Assembly: GCA_903928755.1 (NCBI GenBank)
Contig: CAIYSH010000047.1
Location: forward strand, 1-8,821
Source: an uncultured Alphaproteobacteria bacterium
GTDB taxonomy: Bacteria; Pseudomonadota; Alphaproteobacteria; Caulobacterales; Caulobacteraceae
Direction of reading: 5' to 3'
Length of the DNA: 8,821 bases
Shown here: piece by piece, positions 1 through 7,559 of the stretch
Layout: each line of letters begins with the position of its first letter
Numbering within the stretch: position 1 is the first letter of the stretch
Notes under the pieces: model-generated
The model's input: only the letters and a program-made list of their open reading frames with translations
Database searches by the model: none
What the model was told of the DNA's origin: nothing
Translations under genes and position numbers: made by a program

Positions 1-81
1 CAGGATGGCATCGAGTTCCTGCTCGACAAGCTCAAGTCCTCAAAGAACAACGAGGAATTCTTCCAGTCCATGAACACCTGA
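1..81 (+). CDS. rho: Transcription termination factor Rho, C-terminal end (partial)
   Basis: The first 26 codons read in frame 1 end in FLLDKLKSSKNNEEFFQSMN-T and a TGA at 79-81. This matches the typical C-terminus of bacterial Rho, where a FLLD(R/K)L(K)xTKxNEEFF tail precedes the stop. Rho is the hexameric RNA-dependent ATPase that ends transcription at factor-dependent terminators. Only the tail is in the window, so the ATPase and RNA-binding domains cannot be judged. The stop codon lies inside a potential RNA hairpin (73-102) and is followed by the parS-containing palindrome at 93-120. Rho beside the mnmE/mnmG/parAB cluster is a common alphaproteobacterial arrangement, which supports the call. 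Confidence 0.9.
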   Translation, partial: QDGIEFLLDKLKSSKNNEEFFQSMNT

Positions 82-92
82 GGCCCGACAGG

Positions 93-120
93 CCCAGGTG
101 TTTCACGTGAAACACCTGGG
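93..120. repeat. 28-bp perfect palindrome containing parS 1, between convergent genes
   Basis: Bases 93-120 equal their own reverse complement over all 28 positions. The central 16 bp (99-114) are a canonical parS, and the outer arms CCCAGG/CCTGGG extend the symmetry by 6 bp on each side. The palindrome lies between the rho stop (79-81) and the stop of the convergent oxidoreductase gene (126-128). It could therefore also act as a bidirectional transcription end point, although there is no T-tract on either strand and no unpaired loop in the perfect duplex form. Confidence 0.85.
99..114. other. parS: parS site 1 (ParB-binding centromere element)
   Basis: The sequence TGTTTCACGTGAAACA is an exact match to the universal chromosomal parS palindrome. 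ParB binds it through its central helix-turn-helix, then loads and slides with CTP. The site lies between rho and the convergent qor-like gene, about 6.1 kb from parB in the same window. It is embedded in a longer 28-bp palindrome. Confidence 0.96.
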
Positions 121-125
121 GGTCT

Positions 126-1097
<972 letters not shown>

Positions 1098-1210
1098 GGG
1101 ATCAGCCTTTGCTGGGGTCAACTTTCGTGGGTTTCCGCAGCGGGGAATTGGGATTAGCAAGACCTCGCCACCCCCGTCATAGCGGAATCGGGATTGCAGG
1201 GAATACAACC

Positions 1211-1462
1211 ATGAAAATGAAGATCGAAATTGACTGTTCGCCGGAGGAGGCCCGGAGCTTTCTCGGCCTTCCCGATGTGTCGGGACTCAATGCCCGGATG
1301 GTTGAAGAGATGCAGTCGCGGATGACCGAGAACATGGCGCGGCTGTCTCCCGATGAATTGGTCAAGACCTGGAGCGCGGTGGGCGCCGGCGCCCAGGAAC
1401 ATTTCCGTAAGCTCATGACCCAGGCTGTGGATATGGGGATGGGTGTAACCCGCCCGAAATGA
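1211..1462 (+). CDS. DUF6489-like small protein, coupled to mnmE
   Basis: This encodes 83 aa. The N-terminus MKMKIEIDCSPEEARSFLGL, followed by PDVSGLNARMVEEMQ and a helical tail, resembles proteins annotated as DUF6489 in Caulobacterales and Sphingomonadales; the name is from memory. No signal peptide, transmembrane segment or catalytic motif is visible. A short beta strand followed by amphipathic helices is the likely shape, so a cytosolic adaptor is possible, but the function is unknown. The ATG at 1211 is preceded by AGGGA (1198-1202) with an 8-nt spacer, which decides this start over longer in-frame readings. Its stop overlaps the mnmE start in an ATGA (1459-1462), implying translational coupling. 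It is probably the first gene of the plus-strand run, with its promoter in the 113-bp divergent gap; no convincing -35/-10 pair was found there. Confidence 0.8.
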   Translation: MKMKIEIDCSPEEARSFLGLPDVSGLNARMVEEMQSRMTENMARLSPDELVKTWSAVGAGAQEHFRKLMTQAVDMGMGVTRPK

Positions 1463-2796
1463 CCTCAACCATTTTTGCCCTGGCCACAGCGTCGGGGCGG
1501 GGGGCTGTGGCGGTTATCAGGACGTCAGGTCCCGGCTCGCTTCGGGCTCTGACCTCGCTGGCAGGGCGCTGCCCCTCGCCAAGGCGCGCCGCCTTGCGCC
1601 GGCTCTCGACGGCAGCCGGAGGGGCCATCGACAGCGCTCTGGTGTTGTGGTTTCCCGGGCCGGCTAGCTATACCGGCGAAGACAGTGCCGAGTTTCACGT
1701 GCATGGCGGGGTTGCCGTGGTGGACGCCCTGGCACAGGCCCTGCTGGAACTGGGGCTTGAGCCCGCCGAGCCTGGGGCCTTCACCCGTCGGGCGTTCGAG
1801 AATGGCCGTCTTGATCTGGCCCAGGCGGAGGCCGTAGCCGATCTCATTGACGCCGAGACCGAAGGTCAGCGGCGGCAGGCCCTTCTGCAGCTGGGCGGCG
1901 CCCTTGGGCGCACCTATCTTGCGTGGCGGGAAGAACTGGTGGGGATGCTGGCCCAGCTGGAGGCGGCAGTGGATTTCCCCGACGAGGACGTCCCCGCCGA
2001 TGTGGCGGCACGCGCCCGGCCAGGTCTGGAGCGGTTGTTGGCTCAGGTTTCCCTGGCCCTGGTGGATGCCCGTCGGGGTGTCGCCGTCCGAGAGGGATAC
2101 CGGATCGCCCTGATCGGGGCCCCGAACAGCGGGAAGAGCACCTTGCTGAACGGCCTGGCGGGGCGGGATGCGGCGATTGTCACCGCGACGCCGGGCACAA
2201 CCCGGGACATTATTGAGGTTCAGCTGGTGCTTGGGGGCTACAAGGTGGTCCTGGCTGATACGGCGGGGCTGCGGGAAACCGCCGATGAAATCGAGGCAGA
2301 GGGGGTTCGTCGGGCGCGGGCCTGGGCTTCGGAGGCCGACCTGCGGATCTGGGTTGTCGATGGGGCACTGGATCACGGGGTACCCGCGCCGGACGGGGTG
2401 AGGGCAGGGGATGTCTGTCTGGTGAACAAGGCGGATCTGCCTGCCGGGGGTCAGACCGCAGCGGCCTTGCAGGAGGTGGCAGCCCTGGGGCTTGAGGTGC
2501 ATCGTCTGAGCGCCCGCAATCCGGCCGATTTGACTGACCTGATCGGGGCCTTGACGGCCAGGGTGGTCGAACAACTGGGCAGCGTCACGCCACCTTCGGC
2601 CACCAGGGCCAGGCACTGCGAACTGCTGGAGGCGGCGCATGAGCGGCTGTTGAGCGCCCTGGCCCAGACGGAGGCCCCAGAGCTGGCGGCAGAGGATGTG
2701 CGGCTGGCTGCCCGCGCTCTGGACCGGATTACCGGGACCATTTCACCCGAAGATGTGCTCGACCGGGTGTTTTCGAGCTTCTGCATCGGAAAGTAG
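1459..2796 (+). CDS. mnmE: tRNA modification GTPase MnmE
   Basis: This 445-aa protein is the GTPase half of the MnmEG complex, which installs (carboxymethyl)aminomethyl groups at C5 of wobble uridine 34 in certain tRNAs using methylenetetrahydrofolate, glycine or ammonium, FAD and GTP. The N-terminal folate-binding dimerisation domain occupies about residues 1-115 and includes SYTGEDSAEFHVHGG (70-84). A helical domain brackets the G domain, which has G1 GAPNSGKS (220-227), the G2 region TPGTTRD (244-250), G3 DTAG (267-270) followed by LRETADEIEAEG, and G4 NKAD (323-326). The protein ends in the invariant FCIGK, whose cysteine is characteristic of the family. Its start overlaps the previous stop as ATGA, so translation is probably coupled. 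The mnmG partner follows after a short gap holding parS 2. All key motifs are intact. Confidence 0.98.
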   Translation: MTSTIFALATASGRGAVAVIRTSGPGSLRALTSLAGRCPSPRRAALRRLSTAAGGAIDSALVLWFPGPASYTGEDSAEFHVHGGVAVVDALAQALLELGLEPAEPGAFTRRAFENGRLDLAQAEAVADLIDAETEGQRRQALLQLGGALGRTYLAWREELVGMLAQLEAAVDFPDEDVPADVAARARPGLERLLAQVSLALVDARRGVAVREGYRIALIGAPNSGKSTLLNGLAGRDAAIVTATPGTTRDIIEVQLVLGGYKVVLADTAGLRETADEIEAEGVRRARAWASEADLRIWVVDGALDHGVPAPDGVRAGDVCLVNKADLPAGGQTAAALQEVAALGLEVHRLSARNPADLTDLIGALTARVVEQLGSVTPPSATRARHCELLEAAHERLLSALAQTEAPELAAEDVRLAARALDRITGTISPEDVLDRVFSSFCIGK

Positions 2797-2812
2797 GCCG
2801 CAGGGTCCTGCA

Positions 2813-2828
2813 TGTTTCACGTGAAACA
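2813..2828. other. parS: parS site 2, between mnmE and mnmG
   Basis: This is an exact 16-bp match to TGTTTCACGTGAAACA in the gap between the mnmE stop (2794-2796) and the mnmG start (2901). Only its right arm continues as in parS 1 (CCTGG); its left flank differs, so the longer symmetry seen at parS 1 is not present. ParB bound here would lie in the transcribed region of the mnmE-mnmG run. Confidence 0.96.
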
Positions 2829-2900
2829 CCTGGCGTCTTGCGCTATAGCCACCGCCCGCAGGGCATGGACGCCCCGGGGTTCCCGCTGAAGGTTTGGCCA

Positions 2901-4751
2901 GTGAAGTCTTGGGATGTCATTGTTATTGGCGGTGGTCATGCGGGCTGTGAGGCAGCCGCGGCCTCGGCGCGGTTCGGTGCGCGCACCCTGTTGTTGACCC
3001 ACAAGCTCGAAACCATTGGCGAGATGAGCTGCAATCCCGCCATCGGTGGGTTGGGCAAGGGCCACCTCGTCCGGGAAATTGACGCTCTGGACGGCATTAT
3101 GGGTCGACTGGCTGACCATGCGGGCATCCAGTTCCGCATGCTCAACCGGTCAAAGGGCGCGGCCGTCCGTGGCCCGCGGTCGCAGATCGACCGTAAACTC
3201 TACCGTCTGGCCATGCAGGCCGAGCTGGCCGCGACGCCAAACCTGACCCTGCGGGCCGATGCGGTCGAGGATCTTGTCGTCCGCAATGGCGTTCTGGAGG
3301 GGGTCATTGGCTCGCGGGGTGATGTCTATTCAACGGGCCGGGTGGTCCTGACCACGGGGACCTTTCTCAAGGGCATCATCCATCTGGGGGATGAGCGGAC
3401 CCCGGCGGGTCGGATCGGAGAAGCCCCAGCCATCGGGCTGGCCGACCGTCTTTATGGCCTTGGCCTGTCCATGGGCCGGCTGAAAACCGGCACACCGGCC
3501 CGGCTCGACGGCAGGACCATCGCCTGGGAGCGGCTCGAAATGCAGGCGGCGGATGCTGACCCCATCCCGTTTTCCTTCCTGACGGCGGAGATCACCACCC
3601 CCCAGATCGCCTGTGGCATTACCCATACCACGGCTGAAACCCACGCCATCATTGCGTCGCGGCTGTCGGAGTCTGCGGTCTATGGCGGGCGGATCAGTGG
3701 TCGGGGGCCGCGTTATTGTCCGTCCATCGAGGACAAGGTGGTCCGGTTCGCCGACAAGACCAGTCATCAGATCTTCCTGGAGCCCGAGGGCCTGGACGAT
3801 GACACGGTCTATCCCAACGGGATCTCGACCTCGGTGTCGGCGGAAACCCAGGATCTGTTCCTGCGGACCATTCCGGGTCTGGAAGCGGTTCAGGTGCGGA
3901 AATACGGCTATGCCATTGAATATGACTATGTCGATCCCCGGGACCTTGAGGCGAGCCTGGAGGTCAAGCGGCTGCCCGGGCTCTATCTGGCCGGTCAGAT
4001 CAATGGCACGACGGGATATGAGGAAGCCGCGGCCCAGGGTCTGGTGGCCGGTCTGAACGCGGCACGTGCTGCGGCAGGCTCTGTGCCGGCGGTGTTCGGG
4101 CGGGATCAGGCCTATATCGGCGTCATGATCGATGACCTGGTGACCCGGGGCGTGACAGAGCCCTACCGGATGTTCACCAGCCGGGCAGAGTTCCGCCTGA
4201 GCCTCCGGGCGGACAATGCCGATCAGCGGCTGACCGACCTGGGGCTTGATCTGGGTTGCGTAGGTGTTTCACGTGAAACATCCCACCGCGCCAAGACCCT
4301 GGCCCTGGCAGAGGCCCGGGCAGAAGCGGCGCGTCTGACCCTGACCCCCAATGAGGCCGAAAAAGCCGGACTGCCCGTTCGCGCCGACGGTCAGCGGCGG
4401 GATCTCACCCAGCTTCTGGCCTATCCCACCATCAGCTTTACGGATCTGGCCCGCATCTGGCCGCAGATCGGGGCCTGGCGGTCCGATGTCCGCGAGCAGG
4501 TGGAAATCGATGCCGCCTATAGTGGCTATATGGACAGGCAGTTGGCCGACGCGGCGGCCTTCCGGCGCGATGAGAACCTGCGCCTGCCGGCGGATCTGGA
4601 CTACGGGGCCATTGGCGCCCTCTCCAATGAGGTCCGGGAGAAACTCCGGACGGTCATGCCGGGAACCCTCGGTCAGGCCGCACGTATCGAGGGGGTAACC
4701 CCTGGCGCCCTCACCGCCCTCCTGGCTCATGTTCGTCGCCATGCCGCCTGA
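2901..4751 (+). CDS. mnmG: tRNA uridine 5-carboxymethylaminomethyl modification enzyme MnmG (GidA)
   Basis: This 616-aa protein is the FAD-dependent partner of MnmE in wobble-uridine modification. The N-terminal Rossmann motif is GGGHAG (10-15). The family block ETIGEMSCNPAIGGLGKGH starts near residue 37 and contains Cys44. A second conserved cysteine, Cys273 in GRGPRYCPSIEDK, matches the catalytic cysteine of the E. coli protein. The FAD-contacting GTTGYEEAAAQG lies at 369-380, and the helical C-terminal domain that binds MnmE and tRNA is complete. The GTG at 2901 is preferred because GAAGG (2888-2892) lies 8 nt upstream and the protein then begins MKSWDVIVIGGG like its homologues. An upstream TTG (2838) or ATG (2865) would add 12-21 residues with no good ribosome binding site. 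A parS lies inside the gene at 4265-4280. The stop is 1 nt before rsmG. Confidence 0.97.
   Translation: MKSWDVIVIGGGHAGCEAAAASARFGARTLLLTHKLETIGEMSCNPAIGGLGKGHLVREIDALDGIMGRLADHAGIQFRMLNRSKGAAVRGPRSQIDRKLYRLAMQAELAATPNLTLRADAVEDLVVRNGVLEGVIGSRGDVYSTGRVVLTTGTFLKGIIHLGDERTPAGRIGEAPAIGLADRLYGLGLSMGRLKTGTPARLDGRTIAWERLEMQAADADPIPFSFLTAEITTPQIACGITHTTAETHAIIASRLSESAVYGGRISGRGPRYCPSIEDKVVRFADKTSHQIFLEPEGLDDDTVYPNGISTSVSAETQDLFLRTIPGLEAVQVRKYGYAIEYDYVDPRDLEASLEVKRLPGLYLAGQINGTTGYEEAAAQGLVAGLNAARAAAGSVPAVFGRDQAYIGVMIDDLVTRGVTEPYRMFTSRAEFRLSLRADNADQRLTDLGLDLGCVGVSRETSHRAKTLALAEARAEAARLTLTPNEAEKAGLPVRADGQRRDLTQLLAYPTISFTDLARIWPQIGAWRSDVREQVEIDAAYSGYMDRQLADAAAFRRDENLRLPADLDYGAIGALSNEVREKLRTVMPGTLGQAARIEGVTPGALTALLAHVRRHAA
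4265..4280. other. parS: parS site 3, inside the mnmG coding sequence
   Basis: This is an exact 16-bp match to the parS palindrome within mnmG. In the mnmG frame it lies within the codons for G-V-S-R-E-T (residues 456-461), in the helical C-terminal part. Its left flank AGG is shared with parS 1, but the right flank (TCCC) is not symmetrical. The sequence satisfies coding and centromere functions at once. Confidence 0.95.
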
Positions 4752-4752
4752 A

Positions 4753-5406
4753 ATGTCTGACGAATTGAACCCTGAGCTCATGTCAGAGGTTGCGGATGCG
4801 GAAAGTTTCGCCCGGATCACCGGGGCTGGCCCTACCGCCATGGCGGATCTTGAGCGCTACCGGTCATACCTGACCGAATGGAACCGCAATATGAATCTCG
4901 TCGGGCCGAAAACCCTGGAGGTTTTCTGGTCACGGCACGCCTGGGACAGCGCCCAGATCCTGCGCCTTGCGCCCGAAGCCCTTACCTGGGCTGACCTCGG
5001 AACCGGTGCAGGTTTACCGGGTATCGTTCTGGCCATCCTCGGAAAAAACCGTCCCGGCTATCACGTGCATCTGGTTGAGAGCCTCACCAAACGTTGCCGG
5101 TTCCTCAATGAGGTGGTCACCGCCCTGGACCTCCCGGCGACCGTTCATAATTCTCGTGCGGAAGACTTGTCCTTGGCTGTGGATATCGTCACGGCGCGGG
5201 CTTGTGCTCCCCTGTCCAGATTGCTTGGGTATTCCCGGCCCTACTTTCAGAGGGGGGCCACGGCGCTTTTCCTCAAGGGACAAGATGTTGCGTCTGATTT
5301 GACGGAAGCATCCAGATCTTGGGATTTCGACGCTGAAGTCCTGCAGAGCTTGAGCGACAGTCGTGGTCGCATCGTGTGTGTGAAAAGGCTGGGTCGTGGT
5401 CGGTAA
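4753..5406 (+). CDS. rsmG: 16S rRNA (guanine527-N7)-methyltransferase RsmG (GidB)
   Basis: This 217-aa protein uses S-adenosylmethionine to methylate G527 in the 530 loop of 16S rRNA; loss of the enzyme in other bacteria gives low-level streptomycin resistance. Family features are WNRNMNLVG (43-51), RHAWDS (61-66), the SAM-binding glycine-rich loop DLGTGAGLPG (81-90), the motif-II-like VHLVES (105-110) and TARACAPLSRLL (157-168). The ATG at 4753 is 1 nt after the mnmG stop, consistent with termination-reinitiation, but no Shine-Dalgarno sequence is visible. ATGs at 4729 and 4741, inside mnmG, are possible alternatives that add 8 or 4 residues, so the exact start is uncertain. Its 3' end overlaps parA by 11 bp. 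Confidence 0.95.
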   Translation: MSDELNPELMSEVADAESFARITGAGPTAMADLERYRSYLTEWNRNMNLVGPKTLEVFWSRHAWDSAQILRLAPEALTWADLGTGAGLPGIVLAILGKNRPGYHVHLVESLTKRCRFLNEVVTALDLPATVHNSRAEDLSLAVDIVTARACAPLSRLLGYSRPYFQRGATALFLKGQDVASDLTEASRSWDFDAEVLQSLSDSRGRIVCVKRLGRGR

Positions 5407-6214
5407 TTCCAAAGCGCGCGCATTGAGGGTTCTGGTTGTCGCCAATCAGAAAGGCGGGGTGGGCAAGACCACAACGGCCATCAATCTGGGCACGGCCCTG
5501 GCCGCTGTGGGCGAGAAGGTCCTGCTGATCGATTCCGATCCCCAGGGCAATGCCTCCACGGGTCTGGGCGTGGGCCATGCCCAGCGCAGGATCACCCTCT
5601 ATGACGTGCTGATGGGGGAGACCCCGATCACCGAGGCGGTCATCCAGACCACCCTGCCGGGGCTGGACCTGATTGCCGCCGATCCCGACCTGTCGGGGGT
5701 GGAGCTGGAGCTGGGCCAGCAGACCCGTCGCTCCTTCAAGCTCAAGGACGCCATTGAACCCCTGAGGATTTCCGGGGGTTACAGCTATGTCCTGATTGAT
5801 TGCCCGCCCTCGCTGAACCTGCTGACGGTCAATGCCATGGCGGCGGCCGATGCGGTGCTGGTGCCTCTGCAATGCGAATTCTTTGCCCTGGAGGGGCTCA
5901 GCCAGCTCATGCGGACGGTCGACCTGGTGCGCGGCAGCCTCAATCCGGTGCTCGAGATCCAGGGGATTGTCCTGACCATGTATGATCGGCGCAACCGGCT
6001 GTCGGAACAGGTATCGGGCGATGTCCGGGCCCACTTCGGCGAAACCGTCTACAAGACTGTCATTCCACGCAATGTCCGGGTCTCCGAGGCACCGTCCTTC
6101 GGCATGCCCGCCCTGGTCTACGACATGCACTGCGCGGGCAGTCAGGCCTATATCAAGCTCGCCAGGGAAGTCGTGGCCCGCGAACGTGACCGTCGCGCCA
6201 GAGCGCTCGCCTAG
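5396..6214 (+). CDS. parA: Chromosome partitioning ATPase ParA (Soj type)
   Basis: This 272-aa ATPase forms the dynamic gradient along which ParB-parS complexes move during segregation. It has the deviant Walker A KGGVGKTT (19-26) with signature Lys19, the A' region VLLIDSDPQGN (42-52) and Walker B YVLIDCPPS (131-139). VYKTVIPRNVRVSEAPSFG (218-236) carries basic residues that bind nucleoid DNA in this family. There is no N-terminal helix-turn-helix, so it is the short chromosomal type, not a plasmid P1-type repressor. The start is a GTG at 5396, supported by AAAAGG (5383-5388) 7 nt upstream, although it overlaps the rsmG end by 11 bp. ParB follows 12 nt after the stop. The basic C-terminal tail ARERDRRARALA is typical of alphaproteobacterial homologues. 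Confidence 0.97.
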   Translation: MVGNSKARALRVLVVANQKGGVGKTTTAINLGTALAAVGEKVLLIDSDPQGNASTGLGVGHAQRRITLYDVLMGETPITEAVIQTTLPGLDLIAADPDLSGVELELGQQTRRSFKLKDAIEPLRISGGYSYVLIDCPPSLNLLTVNAMAAADAVLVPLQCEFFALEGLSQLMRTVDLVRGSLNPVLEIQGIVLTMYDRRNRLSEQVSGDVRAHFGETVYKTVIPRNVRVSEAPSFGMPALVYDMHCAGSQAYIKLAREVVARERDRRARALA

Positions 6215-6226
6215 GGAATATCGAAA

Positions 6227-7117
6227 ATGGCTGAAAAACGCGGACTTGGTCGAGGGCTCTCGGCCTTACTGGGTGACTCCGAAGAGTCGCAAACCCAGGC
6301 CCAGGGCGGCCCGGCACCTGCGGGCTTGCGGGAAATCCCCATCGAACTGATCCACCGGAAGGAGGATCAGCCCCGGTTCCGGTTCGATGAGGCCGAGCTG
6401 GAAGAGCTGGCCGCATCCCTGCGCCGGACCGGTGTGCTCCAGCCGATCCTTGTGCGCCCCCTGCGGGATATGGACGGCCATTTCCAGATCGTCGCTGGCG
6501 AGCGGCGTTGGCGGGCTGCCCAGAAGGCAGGGCTGCATGTCCTGCCGGCGATTGTCCGGGATCTGGGCGATGTGGAGGTCATGGAGGTGGCCATTGTCGA
6601 GAACGTCCAGCGTTCCGATCTCAACGCCATAGAAGAGGCCTTGGCCTACCACCAGCTGATCGATGGTCTGGGCCGCACCCACGGTGAGGTGGCCGAGGCT
6701 GTGGGCAAGAGCCGGGTGCATGTGGCCAATGCCGTACGTCTGATCAATCTGCCCGGTGAGGTGCGCGAGCATATCATGGCCGGTCGCCTCTCCGCCGGAC
6801 ATGGCCGGGCCCTGCTGGGGGCCCACGACGTCATGAAGATCTCGGCCCTGGCCGAGCAGGTCCTGGCCCAGGGCCTGTCCGTGCGGGCGACAGAAGCCCT
6901 GGTCCGCAAGGCCGAGCCGTCCGAAACGGCTGCTGCCCCGAAGACAAGGTCCGCCCCTGAGACTTCCGCTGACATTACGGCCCTTGAAAATGACCTGTCA
7001 GAGGTGCTTGGCCTGACGGTTTCCGTGCTTAACCGGGACGGAAACGGCGAGGTACGGATCAGTTACCAGTCCCTGGAACAGCTGGACGAGATCTGTCGCC
7101 GCCTGACCCGAAGCTGA
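6227..7117 (+). CDS. parB: Chromosome partitioning protein ParB (CTPase, parS binding)
   Basis: This 296-aa protein nucleates on parS, then clamps and slides along DNA with bound CTP, and stimulates ParA. The N-terminal ParA-contact motif KRGLGRGLSALLG (4-16) is intact. The CTP-binding core has GERRWRA (91-97) and ENVQRSDL (125-132). A helix-turn-helix spans about 152-173 and contains KSRVHVAN (161-168), which contacts parS. A variable linker rich in Ala, Pro and Thr (about 230-250) leads to the C-terminal dimerisation domain ending QLDEICRRLTRS. The ATG at 6227 has AGGGA (6213-6217) 9 nt upstream. It is almost certainly co-transcribed with parA. Its three cognate sites lie 1.9 to 6.1 kb upstream in this window. 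Confidence 0.98.
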   Translation: MAEKRGLGRGLSALLGDSEESQTQAQGGPAPAGLREIPIELIHRKEDQPRFRFDEAELEELAASLRRTGVLQPILVRPLRDMDGHFQIVAGERRWRAAQKAGLHVLPAIVRDLGDVEVMEVAIVENVQRSDLNAIEEALAYHQLIDGLGRTHGEVAEAVGKSRVHVANAVRLINLPGEVREHIMAGRLSAGHGRALLGAHDVMKISALAEQVLAQGLSVRATEALVRKAEPSETAAAPKTRSAPETSADITALENDLSEVLGLTVSVLNRDGNGEVRISYQSLEQLDEICRRLTRS

Positions 7118-7209
7118 GGGCGATCATCTCCGGTTCATCGCGCGTGTTCCATCAAGGTGTGGTCAACGGGCATTCAGCCCGCCGAAGCCTCTCCTGAAGG
7201 GATACCAGA

Positions 7210-7482
7210 ATGACCCCGGCCCTGAAATTCTCCACCCTCGCCATGGCCTTTTCGACCCTCGCCCTCAGCGCCACCGCTGGCTATGCCGTGGCCCAGATTG
7301 ACCAGCCGCACATGCGGATCAGCCTGTCTGACCTGCAGGACGTCCGGGCCGAACTGATGCTGGCGACCAGCAACAAGGGCGGACATCGCCTCGCCGCCCT
7401 GCACCATGTGGATGACGCCATCCGCGAAGTACGCCTTGGTCTCGACACGGCTGAAGGCTATGTCACCCCCCGACCGCAATAG
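7210..7482 (+). CDS. Small secreted protein of unknown function
   Basis: This encodes 90 aa. Residues 1-28 form a Sec-type signal peptide: Lys6, a hydrophobic core TLAMAFSTLALSA, and an A-V-A box before Gln29. The mature part is about 62 aa, starts QIDQPHMRISLSDL and contains NKGGHR (55-60), then LAALHHVDDAIREVRLGL. Two amphipathic helices joined by the GGHR turn are likely, suggesting a periplasmic helical hairpin. Similar small secreted proteins with QPHM and a KGGHR turn are familiar among proteobacterial hypotheticals, but I know of no function. Translation is supported by GAAGGGA (7196-7202), 7 nt before the ATG. It lies 92 nt after parB and 77 nt before lolA, so it could share their transcript or have its own. 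A weak CGGGC/GCCCG hairpin (7167-7181) without a T-tract lies upstream. Confidence 0.8.
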   Translation: MTPALKFSTLAMAFSTLALSATAGYAVAQIDQPHMRISLSDLQDVRAELMLATSNKGGHRLAALHHVDDAIREVRLGLDTAEGYVTPRPQ

Positions 7483-7559
7483 AGCGATCCGGAATCCCGG
7501 GCTCCCCGGTGCCTGCCGTGCCCGGCAACCCCGGGGATCGTCGAAACAGGAGGCAGATC

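Noticed and set aside
1098..1210. Possible promoter TTAGCA-17-TCATAG for the DUF6489-mnmE run
   Set aside because: The -10 matches the consensus poorly; a promoter is expected in this divergent gap but cannot be placed.
1525..2640. Long minus-strand open frame of 371 codons opposite mnmE
   Set aside because: The composition is that of an antisense shadow in a GC-rich gene (many Gly, Pro, Gln, His), there is no family motif, and mnmE on the other strand is certain.
5060..5071. TATCACGTGCAT as a parS-like site in rsmG
   Set aside because: Only the ATCACGTG core is shared; the flanking half-site bases do not match, so it is weaker than the two 10-bp fragments reported.
5273..6130. Minus-strand open frame of 285 codons opposite rsmG/parA
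   Set aside because: It lies wholly opposite two well-supported genes, has low-complexity His/Gln/Gly composition and no recognisable domain.
7494..7540. Inverted GC-rich repeats (ATCCCGGG ... CCCGGGGAT) between the small secreted protein and lolA
   Set aside because: The arms do not align into one good stem and no T-tract follows, so a terminator or attenuator call is not supported.
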